A stretch of 64,000 nucleotides of DNA, from assembly GCF_003044185.1 (NCBI RefSeq), contig NZ_PYYB01000001.1:1550001-1614000 (forward strand), in the 5' to 3' direction. Shown piece after piece: positions 33,205 through 42,064 of this stretch. How positions within the stretch are numbered: the first letter of the stretch is position 1; each line of letters opens with the position of its first letter. The notes under the pieces are model-generated. The model was not told where the DNA came from. It was given only the letters and a program-made list of their open reading frames with translations, and ran no database searches. The translations under genes and the position numbers were made by a program. Source of the stretch: Paraconexibacter algicola. GTDB taxonomy: Bacteria > Actinomycetota > Thermoleophilia > Solirubrobacterales > Solirubrobacteraceae.

Positions 33205-34395
33205 ATGGCCGCTGAGACCGAAGCCCGGATGCCCGAAGCCCGCCTGACCGAGGAGCTCATCGAGCGGATGCGCGCCCGTGCCGGCACCGACCTGCGGATC
33301 GAGCACTCCACCAACAACGAGGAGGCGACCCGCATCGCGGTCGCGAAGTTCGCCGCCGGCATCGGCGACATCAACCCGCTGTGGACCGACGCGCAGTACG
33401 CGCGGGCCTCGCCCTACGGCGCGCCCGTCGCCCCGCCGAGCTTCTTCATCGGCTGCTTCAGCGGGATCCAGTTCGGCTGGCCGGGCCTCGGCTCGTTCCA
33501 CAACCTCACCCGGGTGACCTTCCGCAAGCCGGTCTACATCGGCGACACCGTGCACGCCACGTGCACCTACGACGGCTTCACCGGCCCGCGACCGTCGAAC
33601 TTCGCGGGCGACATGGTCACCGACCTCTTCACCAACCGCTACCGCAACCAGGACGGCGAGGAGCTCGCGCAGATCCACTGGGAGGTCGTGAACTTCGAGC
33701 GCGCGACCGCGAAGGAGAAGACCGCGGACAAGGCCTCGAAGGGCTCCGGCCCGACGCTGCCGCACGAGTGGGCGCCCGAGGACGTCGAGCGCATCGAGGC
33801 GCAGGTCCTCGCCGAGCAGCCCCGCGGCGCCACCCCGCGCTACGCCGAGGACGTCGCGGTCGGCGACCACGTCGACACGCTGACCAAGGGCCCGATCGGC
33901 CTCACCGACGAGATCGCGTTCGTCGTCGGCGGGGGCACCCCGATCCCGCGCCTCAGCGCCCACGCGGTCGCGCTGCACTCCTACGCCAAGCACCCCGCGT
34001 GGTCCTTCCGCGACCCGGAGACCCACGCGCAGGAGCCGATCTACTCCGTGCACTACAACAAGCACGCGGCCCGCGCGATGGGGGTCGGCTACCCGTACGA
34101 CGTCGGCTTCCAGCGCCAGGCCTGGCAGATCCACCACCTCAGCCACTGGTGCGGTGACCACGGCTGGATCGTCTCGTGCGAGTCGCGCTACCGCCGCTTC
34201 GTGTTCCTCTCCGACGTCGTCGAGCTGTCCGGCACCGTCACGGGCAAGCGCGTCTCCGACGAGGGCGAGCACCTGATCGACATCGAGACCCGTGCGGTCA
34301 ACCAGCGCGGGGAGGACGTCATGCCCGGGAAGGCCACCGTCGCCCTCCCGAGCCGGGGCGACGCGTCGTCGCCCGCGGCGCGCCGGGCGCGGTGA
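33205..34395 (+). CDS. Double hot-dog MaoC-type dehydratase
   Basis: 396 residues, two hot-dog domains. The first (about residues 20-175) has the hydratase-2 loop AAGIGDINPLWTD, with Trp replacing the usual catalytic His, so that half may bind substrate only. The second (about 215-390) carries GPIGLTDEIAFVVGGGTP, HNKHAARAMGVGYPYDVGF and HHLSHWCGDHGWI, where several His could serve catalysis. Such enzymes add water to enoyl-CoA or, as keto-steroid-type hydratases, to branched enoyl-CoAs. It could supply the hydratase missing from the operon at 22981-29366. TATTCT lies 6 bases before the ATG. Confidence 0.82.
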   Translation: MAAETEARMPEARLTEELIERMRARAGTDLRIEHSTNNEEATRIAVAKFAAGIGDINPLWTDAQYARASPYGAPVAPPSFFIGCFSGIQFGWPGLGSFHNLTRVTFRKPVYIGDTVHATCTYDGFTGPRPSNFAGDMVTDLFTNRYRNQDGEELAQIHWEVVNFERATAKEKTADKASKGSGPTLPHEWAPEDVERIEAQVLAEQPRGATPRYAEDVAVGDHVDTLTKGPIGLTDEIAFVVGGGTPIPRLSAHAVALHSYAKHPAWSFRDPETHAQEPIYSVHYNKHAARAMGVGYPYDVGFQRQAWQIHHLSHWCGDHGWIVSCESRYRRFVFLSDVVELSGTVTGKRVSDEGEHLIDIETRAVNQRGEDVMPGKATVALPSRGDASSPAARRAR

Positions 34396-34400
34396 GTGGG

Positions 34401-34427
34401 TGGCAGCTCGATGGTAGGCTGCTGCCA
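34401..34427. promoter_or_regulatory. Inverted repeat at the vapB-type promoter
   Basis: TGGCAGC (34401-34407) and GCTGCCA (34421-34427) form perfect 7-base arms with a 13-base spacer that includes TAGGCT (34415-34420), a -10-like hexamer 7 bases before the ATG. The arrangement suits autorepression by the antitoxin, as is usual for vapBC operons. Confidence 0.6.
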
Positions 34428-34664
34428 ATGCAGACCACGATCGACGCCGCCGGCCGCATCGTCGTCCCGAAGGCCCTCCGGGACGAGCTCGGCCTGACGC
34501 CGGGCAGCACGGTGGACATCTCCCGCTACGGCGCCGGTCTGCAGCTCGTCCCCGGGGGGCGGACCGCCAGGATCGTCGAGCGCGACGGCGTCCCCGTCGT
34601 CACGGGCGAGACGCGCCTGGACGACGAGACGCTGTTCGGCCTGATCGACGCCGGGCGACGCTGA
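34428..34664 (+). CDS. AbrB/SpoVT-domain antitoxin (VapB-type)
   Basis: 78 residues. N-terminal swapped-hairpin DNA-binding motif [20 protein letters not shown] then [11 protein letters not shown], followed by a short charged tail, [18 protein letters not shown], that would wrap the toxin. It lies 2 bases ahead of the PIN-domain gene. It would bind its own promoter through the inverted repeat at 34401-34427 and block the toxin's RNase activity. Confidence 0.88.
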   Translation: MQTTIDAAGRIVVPKALRDELGLTPGSTVDISRYGAGLQLVPGGRTARIVERDGVPVVTGETRLDDETLFGLIDAGRR

Positions 34665-34666
34665 AC

Positions 34667-35071
34667 GTGCTGGCGCTCGACACGAGCGTCGCGATCGCCC
34701 TGCTCGTCGAGACCGGGGACGCGCACGCCAGCGCGATGCGGTGGCTCGACGGGCGCGAGGCGTGCCTCTGCGGACACGCCTGGGTGGAGACCTACTCGGT
34801 GCTCACCCGACTTCCGGGCGACCTGCGAGTGGCGCCCGCGGACGCCGCGGCACTGCTGCGCCAGCGCTTCGCGGCTCCGCTCACGCTCCGGGCGGCGACC
34901 GCGCGCCGGGTCCCCGACCTGCTGGCGCCGCTCGGCCTCGGCGGCGGAGCCGTCTACGACGCCCTCGTGGCGCTCGCGGCGAAGGAGCACGGGATCGTCC
35001 TCGCCACGCGTGACGCGCGTGCCCGCCCGACGTACGAGGCGGTCGGCGCCGGCGTGGAGATCGTGGTCTAG
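34667..35071 (+). CDS. PIN-domain ribonuclease toxin (VapC-type)
   Basis: 134 residues, PIN fold. The four acidic metal-binding positions are present: Asp5 in LALDTSVAI, Glu41 in [10 protein letters not shown], Asp98 in [10 protein letters not shown] and Asp116 in LATRDARA. It should cleave RNA with Mg2+ or Mn2+ when free of the antitoxin. GTG start 2 bases after the antitoxin stop. Its end overlaps the convergent LuxR-type gene by 4 bases. No mobile-element genes surround it. Confidence 0.9.
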   Translation: MLALDTSVAIALLVETGDAHASAMRWLDGREACLCGHAWVETYSVLTRLPGDLRVAPADAAALLRQRFAAPLTLRAATARRVPDLLAPLGLGGGAVYDALVALAAKEHGIVLATRDARARPTYEAVGAGVEIVV

Positions 35072-36252
35072 TCGAACGCCCCGCCGAGGTACCGCGAGAT
35101 CGCCTCGGCGCGGTTGACCGCCCCGAGCTTGCGCAGGATGTGCTTGACGTGGGACTTCACGGTCCCCTCCTTGATCACCAGGCGCTCGGCGATCGCGCCG
35201 TTGGCCAGGCCGCGCACCATCAGCTGCAGGACCTCGCGCTCGCGCTCGGTCAGCAGCGCGTCGATCTCCGCGCGTGGGACCGGACCGTCCCCCTCCCCGG
35301 CGGCGGGCTGCTCCTGGCGGCTGCGGGTCGGATCGCGGACGAGCTCGAGGTCGGCGGTGGCGAGCGAGGCCATCATCTCCTCGGCGAGGTCGAAGGTCTC
35401 GTGGATCTGGGAGCGCTGCGCCTGCAGCCGCTCGATCAGGACGGCGCGCTCGTAGAGCCGCCCGAAGCCCTCCGCGAACGCCCAGAGCGCGTAGCGGTCG
35501 GTCTCGTCCACGGGGCGCTGGCTGGGCATGTGGTCGGCGTGGAGGAAGCCGACGACGCGTCCGGCCGGGATGATCGGGGCGACCACGTAGGAGCGGGTCC
35601 GGCCGGCGGCCACGATGCCGGCGTGCACGCGCGGGTCGGCGGTCGCGTCGAGCACGAGCGCGGGTCGGCGCTGCTCGAGCACCTCGCGCTCGAGCGGCGC
35701 CTCGTCGAGGTCGATCCGCACGCCGTCCATCCAGGTGGCGAACGTGGCCTCGGCGTCGCGGTCCTCGTCGAAGCGGACCTGCCACGGCTGCCAGGTCGTG
35801 CCCTCGACGCGGCTCAGCATCGCGCGACGGAAGCCGCAGGAGCGCACGACCTGCTGGCAGGCGCGGTCCAGCAGCTCGTTCGGCGAGGTGATGCCGCGCA
35901 GCTCGGCGAGGCCGCGCTCGACGTCGGCGTCGAGCTGCGCGCGCAGGCCCACGACACGGGCCTGGGCCTCCGCGGCGAGGTCCTGGGTGGCGAGCGCCGC
36001 GCGCAGCAGGCGCTCCGCGCGCCCGTCGAGCGCGGGCCGGTCGGCGAGCGCGACGCGCAGTGCGGCGACCACCGGCGGGAGCCCGTTGGCGAGCGCCCCC
36101 GGGTTGGTGTCGTCGGGCAGCAGCGCGGCGGCGTCGGCGCCGAGCGCGCCCGTCACCAGCCGCCGGACGGCCTCCAGCCGGTCCGCGGCGGCCTGCTCGG
36201 CGCGGCTGCGCCCGTCGCGCTCCCGCCGCGTCGGGTCCTGGACGAGGGTCAT
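35068..36252 (-). CDS. GAF-domain LuxR-type transcriptional regulator (paralogue 2)
   Basis: 394 residues. N-terminal helical segment, GAF-like sensor in the middle ([40 protein letters not shown]), a coiled-coil-prone helix ([21 protein letters not shown]), then a C-terminal LuxR helix-turn-helix: [20 protein letters not shown] and [20 protein letters not shown]. It is a diverged tandem copy of the gene upstream, whose stop codon overlaps this ATG by one base. No receiver domain is present, so input is probably a small ligand bound by the GAF. Ends within the vapC stop region. Confidence 0.88.
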   Translation of the reverse strand: MTLVQDPTRRERDGRSRAEQAAADRLEAVRRLVTGALGADAAALLPDDTNPGALANGLPPVVAALRVALADRPALDGRAERLLRAALATQDLAAEAQARVVGLRAQLDADVERGLAELRGITSPNELLDRACQQVVRSCGFRRAMLSRVEGTTWQPWQVRFDEDRDAEATFATWMDGVRIDLDEAPLEREVLEQRRPALVLDATADPRVHAGIVAAGRTRSYVVAPIIPAGRVVGFLHADHMPSQRPVDETDRYALWAFAEGFGRLYERAVLIERLQAQRSQIHETFDLAEEMMASLATADLELVRDPTRSRQEQPAAGEGDGPVPRAEIDALLTEREREVLQLMVRGLANGAIAERLVIKEGTVKSHVKHILRKLGAVNRAEAISRYLGGAFD

Positions 36253-37322
36253 CAGAGCCCGGCCCGCCGCTCGCGGTGGACCATGTGCAGGTAGCGCGAG
36301 ACGGCCTCGGCGCGGTTGGCGACCCGCAGCTTGCGCAGGATGTGCTTGACGTGGGACTTCACCGTGCCCTCGCTGATCACGAGCCGTTGCGCGACGCCGG
36401 TGTTGGTCGCGCCCGAGGCCATGAGCTCGAGCACCTCGCGCTCGCGCGCGGTGAGCAGCCCGTCGATGCGGGTGGCGGGCCGGGCGGTCGCCGCGGCGCG
36501 GGCCCCGCCGGCGCCGGGCGCGGCGATCGGCTCGTGCCGGACCAGGTCGATGTCCTCCGTGCACATCTCGTCGATGCGGCGCGCCGCACGGGCGAGCGCC
36601 TCCTGCAGGCGGGTGCGCTGCTCCTCCAGGCGCTGCACGAGCACCGCGCGCTCGAACAGGAGCGCGAAGTTCTCGGTGAAGAGCCACAGCGCGTCGCGGT
36701 CCTCGGCGGTGAGCGCCCGGCCCTGCCCGAAGGCGTCGGCGTGGAAGAAGCCGATCACCCGGCGCGTGGAGAGGATCGGTGCGGCGACGTAGGACGGCGA
36801 GCGGGAGACGTCGACGATCGCCTTGAACGTGCGTTCGTCGGTGGGCGGGTCCTCGACGATCGTGGGCATCCGGCGGCGCACGAGCTCGGTCTCCATGAGC
36901 ATGTGCGCGAGCGGGATCTCCGCCTGCTCGATGTAGCTGCGGAAGGCGTCGCCGCCCTCGGGGTCGGAGCCCTCGGCGATGTGCAGCACCTCGGGCACCC
37001 ACATCGATCCGCGTACGCGGGAGATCATCACGCGCGTGAAGCCGCACGCCTCCGCCACGGCGCGCGGCGCGTTCTCGATCAGCGCCTGCGGCGTGTTCGC
37101 CTCGTCGCGCAGCCGGCCGAGCGCACGGTGGGTGCGCAGCAGCGCGTCGAAGCGCGCCTCGATGCCCTCCCCGGCGGCGCGCCGCTCGGCGTCGTCGTGC
37201 GCCACGAGCGCGTCGAGGCGGGCCAGCGCGTCGGCCACGTCGACCGGCGCGGCGGCGTCGAACAACTCGCGCAGCTCCTCCCGACCCTGATTCCCGGCCG
37301 CGGCCGGAACGGCGATGCCCAT
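36252..37322 (-). CDS. GAF-domain LuxR-type transcriptional regulator (paralogue 1)
   Basis: 356 residues with the same layout as its downstream neighbour: an N-terminal helical part, a GAF-like region (AVAEACGFTRVMISRVRGSM, SYVAAPILSTRRVIGFFHAD), a helix ALWLFTENFALLFERAVLVQ and RLEEQRTRLQEALARAARRI, and a LuxR helix-turn-helix LTAREREVLELMASGATNTG with [20 protein letters not shown]. Tandem duplication is likely; the HTH halves are almost identical while the sensors differ, which suggests similar DNA sites but different signals. Inverted repeats at 37333-37380 precede the ATG. Confidence 0.9.
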   Translation of the reverse strand: MGIAVPAAAGNQGREELRELFDAAAPVDVADALARLDALVAHDDAERRAAGEGIEARFDALLRTHRALGRLRDEANTPQALIENAPRAVAEACGFTRVMISRVRGSMWVPEVLHIAEGSDPEGGDAFRSYIEQAEIPLAHMLMETELVRRRMPTIVEDPPTDERTFKAIVDVSRSPSYVAAPILSTRRVIGFFHADAFGQGRALTAEDRDALWLFTENFALLFERAVLVQRLEEQRTRLQEALARAARRIDEMCTEDIDLVRHEPIAAPGAGGARAAATARPATRIDGLLTAREREVLELMASGATNTGVAQRLVISEGTVKSHVKHILRKLRVANRAEAVSRYLHMVHRERRAGL

Positions 37323-37332
37323 CCGTCTCTCC

Positions 37333-37380
37333 CTCCCCGGAGGTACCTCCCGGGGAGCGTACCCGGACAGGCTGTCCGGG
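37333..37380. promoter_or_regulatory. Two inverted repeats upstream of the tandem LuxR genes
   Basis: 37333-37357: CTCCCCGGAGGT and ACCTCCCGGGGAG pair with a single inserted base. 37362-37380: CCCGGACAGGCTGTCCGGG, a perfect 9-1-9 palindrome. They lie 11-58 bases upstream of the ATG and 65 or more bases past the ligase stop, so either could be an operator or part of the ligase terminator. Further upstream, GGCGGCCGCC occurs twice (37397-37440). Confidence 0.5.
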
Positions 37381-37444
37381 CGCCAGTGGGAACCGGCGGC
37401 CGCCGTCGCGACGCGCTGCGCCGAGCCGGCGGCCGCCGCGGCGC

Positions 37445-39256
37445 TCAGCCGTACAGCCCGGCGATCACGTCCGCGTACTTCTCGTCGATGACCTTGCGCT
37501 TCATCTTCATCGTCGGGGTCAGCTCGTCGCCGCCGGGCACCCAGGCGACCGGCAGGACGGTGAACGCTTTGAGCTGCTCGACGCGCGCGAGCTTCGCGTT
37601 GCCGCGCTCGACCGCCGCCGCGATCTGCGCGTGGATGTCGGCGTGCTCGGCGAGCGCTGCGATGTCGGTGGTGTCGATGCCGCGGTTGGCCGCGTAGGGC
37701 ACGACGGTCTCGGGGTCGAGCACGATCAGGGCCGTCACGTACTGCCGGGCGTCACCGATCGCGACGACCTGGGCGATGAGGTTCGACTCGCCCTTGATCG
37801 TCATCTCGATGTGCGCCGGGCTCATGTTCTTGCCGGCCGCGTTGATGATCAGCTCCTTCTTGCGGTCGACGATCCGCAGGTAGCCGTCCTCGTCGGCCTC
37901 CGCGATGTCGCCCGAGTGCAGCCACCCGTCGGCGTCGACCGCCTCCGCCGTCTTCTCCGGGTCCTTGCGGTAGCCGCACATGACGTTCGGCCCCTTGACG
38001 AGGATCTCCCCGTCGTCGGCCAGCCGCACCTGCACGTTGGGCAGGTGGTAGCCGACGCTGCCGAGCTTGATGCGCCCGTTCGGCGGGTTGGACGTCGAGA
38101 GCACGCACTCCGACATGCCCCAGAGCTCGGCGACCCGGACGCCGATCGCGTGGAAGAACTCCAGCACGACGTAGGGGGTCGGGGCGGCGGCGACCGCCGA
38201 CCACTCGAGCTCGTCCATGCCGAGCTTCGCGCGGAACTTCGACAGCACGAGCTCGTCGGCCTGCTCGAACGCCGCCTGCTGCTCGGCGGTCGGCTCCTCG
38301 CCCGCCTGCTCGGCCCGGACCTTCGCGAGCCCGGCGTCGAGCGCGCCCTGCATGCCGGCCTTGCGCGCCGGGTCCTGCTCGCCGTCGATCGCGGCGAGGA
38401 TCGCGCCGCGCAGCTTCTCGTAGATCCGCGGGACCCCGAAGAACCGCGTCGGGCGGGTCATCGCCAGCGCCGCCGCCAGCTGCGTCGGGTCCGGCACGCA
38501 CGTGATCGAGTACCCGTACGCCAGCGACGCGTAGTGGCTGATGTACCGCTCGGCGATGTGCGCCATCGGCAGGTACGAGACGACCCGGCCGGCCTCGCTG
38601 ATCGGGCACAGCAGGTTCATCGAGTCGAGCCCGAACAGCAGGCCCGCGTGCGTGTGCTGCACGCCCTTCGGCGCGCCGGTGGTGCCCGACGTGTAGACGA
38701 TCGTGCACACCGCGTCGCCGCCGACCGCGCGCCACGAGGCGTCGAAGTCGAAGCCGTCGGGGGCGTCGAGCGCCTCGAGCTCGGCGAGCGTGAGGTCCGC
38801 GTCGCCACCGTCGACGGTGATCACCCGCTGCACGGTCGGCGCGCCCGCGACCGCCTCGCGGACCACCGGCAGGAACGCCTCCTCGGTGACGAACACCGTG
38901 GCGTCGGAGTTGTGCAGCAGGCCCGTGGTGACCGCCGCGGGGTTCGTGTTGTACACGGAGAACGGCGTCGCCCCGAGGTGCAGGACGGCGGTGTCGAGCA
39001 GGTGGAACTCGGGGCGGTTCGTCAGCTGCAGCGCGACGGTGTCGCCGGGGCCGACGCCGAGCGAGGCAAGGCCGGTGGCGATCGCCTGCACCCGCCGGCC
39101 GTAGTCGCCGTAGGTGAGGACGCCGCTGCCGTCGGGGAGCTGCAGGGCCGTGCGGTCCGGGTGTGCGCCGACGCGGTGCTGGAAGGCCGCGCAGAGCGAG
39201 TCGAAGCGCAGCGGGGACTCGACGAACGAGGTCGTCGGGGCATCGGTCATGGACAT
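37445..39256 (-). CDS. Long-chain acyl-CoA synthetase (FadD15-like)
   Basis: 603 residues, the length of the long-chain/FadD15 branch. Motifs: A3 IVYTSGTTGAPKGVQHTH, the linker VSYLPMAHIAERYISHY, A5 VAELWGMSECVLST, A7 HSGDIAEADEDGYLRIVDRK, KELIINAAGKNMSPAHIEM, and a terminal catalytic Lys in LTPTMKMKRKVI. It activates long-chain fatty acids to acyl-CoA with ATP. ATG 39256 is preferred over ATG 39250 because TACGGT (39263-39268) is 6 bases upstream. It is divergent from the enoyl-CoA hydratase gene over 109 bases. Confidence 0.93.
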   Translation of the reverse strand: MSMTDAPTTSFVESPLRFDSLCAAFQHRVGAHPDRTALQLPDGSGVLTYGDYGRRVQAIATGLASLGVGPGDTVALQLTNRPEFHLLDTAVLHLGATPFSVYNTNPAAVTTGLLHNSDATVFVTEEAFLPVVREAVAGAPTVQRVITVDGGDADLTLAELEALDAPDGFDFDASWRAVGGDAVCTIVYTSGTTGAPKGVQHTHAGLLFGLDSMNLLCPISEAGRVVSYLPMAHIAERYISHYASLAYGYSITCVPDPTQLAAALAMTRPTRFFGVPRIYEKLRGAILAAIDGEQDPARKAGMQGALDAGLAKVRAEQAGEEPTAEQQAAFEQADELVLSKFRAKLGMDELEWSAVAAAPTPYVVLEFFHAIGVRVAELWGMSECVLSTSNPPNGRIKLGSVGYHLPNVQVRLADDGEILVKGPNVMCGYRKDPEKTAEAVDADGWLHSGDIAEADEDGYLRIVDRKKELIINAAGKNMSPAHIEMTIKGESNLIAQVVAIGDARQYVTALIVLDPETVVPYAANRGIDTTDIAALAEHADIHAQIAAAVERGNAKLARVEQLKAFTVLPVAWVPGGDELTPTMKMKRKVIDEKYADVIAGLYG

Positions 39257-39365
39257 GACGCGACCGTACGTCCCGTCCGCGGCGGCGCGATATGCCTCGC
39301 CGGGGGATGCGCGCCCCTCCTTGGGGGGACGACCGCTCTGCGGCCCGCTTCTAGCGTCCCGCCCG

Positions 39366-40139
39366 ATGAGCACCGACACCGCCGCCGTCGTCCGCGCCAC
39401 CGTCGAGGACCGGGTCCTCGAGATCGTGCTGGACCGCCCGCCCGCCAACGCGCTCGGCGCCCCGATCGTCGACGGCCTGACCGCCGCGGTCGCGCGCCTG
39501 GCGGACGACGACGTGCGGGCCGTGCTCGTGCGCTCGGCGGTGCCGGGCTACTTCGCCGCCGGCGCCGACATCAAGCAGATGGGGACCCTGGACGGGCCGT
39601 CGTTCGCCGCCTATCGCGACGCGCTGCGCCACCCGCTCGAGGCGCTCGCCGCCTCCCGGGTCCCGTCGGTCGCGGCGATCGACGGGCTCGCGCTCGGCGG
39701 CGGGCTCGAGCTGGCGATGGCCTGCACGCTGCGCCTGGCGACGCCGGCGTCGACGGTCGGGCTGCCGGAGGTGAAGCTCGGCCTGATCCCCGGCGCGGGC
39801 GGCACGCAGCGGCTCACGCGCGTCGCGGGCCGCGGCGTGGCGCTCGACCTCATGCTCACCGGCCGCAGCGTCGACGGGACCGAGGCGCACCGGCTCGGCA
39901 TCGTCGACCGGCTCGTGGACGGCGACGTCGTCACCGAGGCCCGGGCGCTCGCGCGGGGCCTGGCGGCGTCGAGCGCCCCGGCGGTCGCCTCGATCATCGC
40001 CTGCGTCGACGCGGCCGCGGGCGACGTCGCCGCCGGCATGGCGTTCGAGGGCGAGGAGGTCGTGCGGATGATCACCGAGGGTGAGGCCCCCGAGGGCATC
40101 GCCGCGTTCCTCGAGAAGCGCCGCCCGGTCTGGGCCTGA
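39366..40139 (+). CDS. Enoyl-CoA hydratase/isomerase
   Basis: 257 residues, crotonase fold. Substrate-loop VPGYFAAGADIKQMGTLDG and oxyanion-hole motif AIDGLALGGGLELAMACTLR are intact, and the two catalytic Glu positions are plausibly present in VGLPEVKLGLIPGAGGTQRL (Glu of PEVKLG, with Pro-Gly-x-Gly following). This is the FadB/EchA1-type hydratase form. TAGCGT lies 8 bases before the ATG. Together with the divergent acyl-CoA synthetase it fits general fatty acid degradation. Confidence 0.92.
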   Translation: MSTDTAAVVRATVEDRVLEIVLDRPPANALGAPIVDGLTAAVARLADDDVRAVLVRSAVPGYFAAGADIKQMGTLDGPSFAAYRDALRHPLEALAASRVPSVAAIDGLALGGGLELAMACTLRLATPASTVGLPEVKLGLIPGAGGTQRLTRVAGRGVALDLMLTGRSVDGTEAHRLGIVDRLVDGDVVTEARALARGLAASSAPAVASIIACVDAAAGDVAAGMAFEGEEVVRMITEGEAPEGIAAFLEKRRPVWA

Positions 40140-40151
40140 CGCCGCCCGCGC

Positions 40152-41351
40152 TCAGCGCAGCGTGATCGCGCGCGTGCTCGCGCGCCCGCCGACGACCACC
40201 CGGGCCGTCAGGCGCAGCGGCACGCGGGCCGCGCGGACGAGCCGGCGCCCGGTGGCGGTCAGCGCGAGCAGCCGCCGCCGCTCGCCGCCGCGCGCCAGGC
40301 GCACCGTCCCGCGCGCCACCACGGTGCGGCCGCGGCGCAGCGTCACGGTCGCGCGCGCCGCGCCGGGCGCGCGCAGCAGCACGGCGACGCCGCCGCGGGC
40401 GAGCACCTGCGCGCGGGTGCGCCGCGGGAACGCGACGGTCGCCCCGCGCGGGACGGCCGGGACCGGCGCGGCGACCTGCGCCGGGAGGCCGAGCGCCTGC
40501 CGTGCGAGCGGCACGTCGTCGGTGATCAGCGCGTCGACGCCGACCGCGGCGGCGGCCCGCACCTGCGCCTCGGTGTTCAGCGTGTAGGGCACGACCTTCA
40601 GGCCCAGCGCGCGGGCCTGCGCCATGTAGGCGGCGGTCGGCACCGAGCCGGGGGACACCCAGTCGTAGCCGCGGGCCGCGGCGAGCGCAGGGCCGAGCGC
40701 GTCGGCGACGGCGAGCGTCAGCAGCGAGGTCTGCACGCCGGGCAGCACGCGCCGCGCGGTCTCGAGGTTCGACGGGTCGAAGCTCTGGACGATGAGCCGC
40801 TCGCCGGGCAGGCCGGCTGCGACGACGTCCGCCATCACCGCCTCGGCGAACGCCTCGCTGCCGGGCACGTAGCCGGGGTCACCGGGGATGCGCTTGATCT
40901 CGAGGTTCACCGACCGTCCCGTCTCGCGCGCGAACGCGAGCGCCGCGCGCAGGCGCGGCACCCGGATCGCGGGCGTCGCCGGGGCGGGCACGAGCGTCTC
41001 GCTCACCCCGAGCACGTCGACGCGGCACGCCTCGATCTCGGCGGCGGTCCGGTCGGGCACGGCGCCGGAGCAGTCGGTGGTGCGGTCGAGCGTCGAGTCG
41101 TGCAGCACGAACGGCACGCCGTCGCGGCTGACGACCGCGTCGAGCTCGAGCCACGCGTCGGGGTGCACGGCGGCGGTGTGACGGAACGCCTCGAGCGTGT
41201 CCTCCGGGCGGGCGGGCACGCCGAGGTCGAGCGCCCCGCCGCGGTGCGCGTGGATCGTCGGGATCGCGGCGTCCGCGGCGGGCGGACCGGCGGCGGCCCC
41301 GGCCCCGGCGAGGCCGAGCGCCAGCCCCGCGGCGAGCGTCGCGCGCCTCAC
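40152..41351 (-). CDS. Secreted glycerophosphodiester phosphodiesterase
   Basis: 399 residues with a signal peptide (MRRATLAAGLALGLAGAGAAAG). GDPD TIM-barrel motifs: HAHRGGALD (His36-Arg37), PEDTLEAF, WLELDAVVSRDGVPFVLHDS (metal ligands Glu69, Asp71 and catalytic His84), VNLEIKR, and the closing ALITDDVPLARQALG. The last 85 residues after LPAQVAAPVP are extra and Arg-rich, like a cell-wall-associated beta domain. It would hydrolyse glycerophosphodiesters outside the cell. The GTG start overlaps the TetR stop as GTGA, so the two genes are coupled. Confidence 0.88.
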   Translation of the reverse strand: MRRATLAAGLALGLAGAGAAAGPPAADAAIPTIHAHRGGALDLGVPARPEDTLEAFRHTAAVHPDAWLELDAVVSRDGVPFVLHDSTLDRTTDCSGAVPDRTAAEIEACRVDVLGVSETLVPAPATPAIRVPRLRAALAFARETGRSVNLEIKRIPGDPGYVPGSEAFAEAVMADVVAAGLPGERLIVQSFDPSNLETARRVLPGVQTSLLTLAVADALGPALAAARGYDWVSPGSVPTAAYMAQARALGLKVVPYTLNTEAQVRAAAAVGVDALITDDVPLARQALGLPAQVAAPVPAVPRGATVAFPRRTRAQVLARGGVAVLLRAPGAARATVTLRRGRTVVARGTVRLARGGERRRLLALTATGRRLVRAARVPLRLTARVVVGGRASTRAITLR

Positions 41352-41989
41352 GTGCCCGCCCCGCGCGTGAGCGCGCCGATCCAGATCTCGCCCGCGACGC
41401 GGCCGAGCGTCGCGATGTCCTCCTCGCCGGGCTCGCGCGCGGCGAGGCCGAGCCGCGTGTAGGCGAGCTGGTCGAGGACCGCGCCGAGCGCGTCGGCGAG
41501 CACGTCGACGTCGGTGGTCCGCAGCTCCCCGGCGGCCTGCAGGCGCCGCAGCCAGCCGGCGATCCGGTCGACGTACTCGCGGCGGCGCTGCAGCCAGATC
41601 TCGTCCAGGCCGTCCTCGTGGCTGACGGCGAGCTCGCGCAGCACCCGCAGCGTGCGGCGGTGCGCGGCGTAGACGCGGAAGAACTCGGTGTTGCGCGCGA
41701 CGATCGCCTCGGGGTCGACGGTGCTGTGCTCGGTCAGCGGGCCGGTGGCGGCGAGCAGCGCGTCCAGCGGCCCGGCGAGCGCCTCCAGCAGGAGCGTGGT
41801 CTTGTCGGGGAAGTGCCGGTAGAAGCTCGCCGGTGACATGCCCGCCTCGGCGGTGATGTCGGCGATGCGGGTGGCCGCGTACCCGTCCCGCCCGAAGCAG
41901 GTCGCGGCGGCCTCGAGCAGCCGGGCGCGCGAGGCACGGCCGCGCGCGTTCTGCGTGCGGGCGGCGGGGGCGTCGGCGGGGCTCGGCAT
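41348..41989 (-). CDS. TetR-family regulator of the divergent P450 operon
   Basis: 213 residues. N-terminal helix-turn-helix ARLLEAAATCFGRDGYAATR, IADITAEAGMSPASFYRHFP, and a helical C-terminal domain (REYVDRIAGWLRRLQAAGEL) of the TetR_C type. It is divergent from the P450 gene across 75 bases holding one strong palindrome, so it is very likely the repressor of that operon and of itself. The inducer would be the P450 substrate or product. Downstream it is coupled to the GDPD gene. Confidence 0.92.
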   Translation of the reverse strand: MPSPADAPAARTQNARGRASRARLLEAAATCFGRDGYAATRIADITAEAGMSPASFYRHFPDKTTLLLEALAGPLDALLAATGPLTEHSTVDPEAIVARNTEFFRVYAAHRRTLRVLRELAVSHEDGLDEIWLQRRREYVDRIAGWLRRLQAAGELRTTDVDVLADALGAVLDQLAYTRLGLAAREPGEEDIATLGRVAGEIWIGALTRGAGT

Positions 41990-42019
41990 CGCGGCAGCTT
42001 GACAGACCCGCCCGGCTCC

Positions 42020-42043
42020 TGCGAATGTGACGTCGCATTCGCA
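42020..42043. promoter_or_regulatory. Operator palindrome between TetR and P450 genes
   Basis: A 24-bp palindrome: TGCGAATGTGAC (42020-42031) and GTCGCATTCGCA (42032-42043) pair in 11 of 12 positions. TTGACA at 41999-42004 is a good -35 for the P450 gene; 18 bases on, GAATGT (42023-42028), the likely -10, lies inside the palindrome. Bound repressor would therefore mask the -10. Confidence 0.8.
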
Positions 42044-42064
42044 AACCGGGGAGCGGGAGAGACG

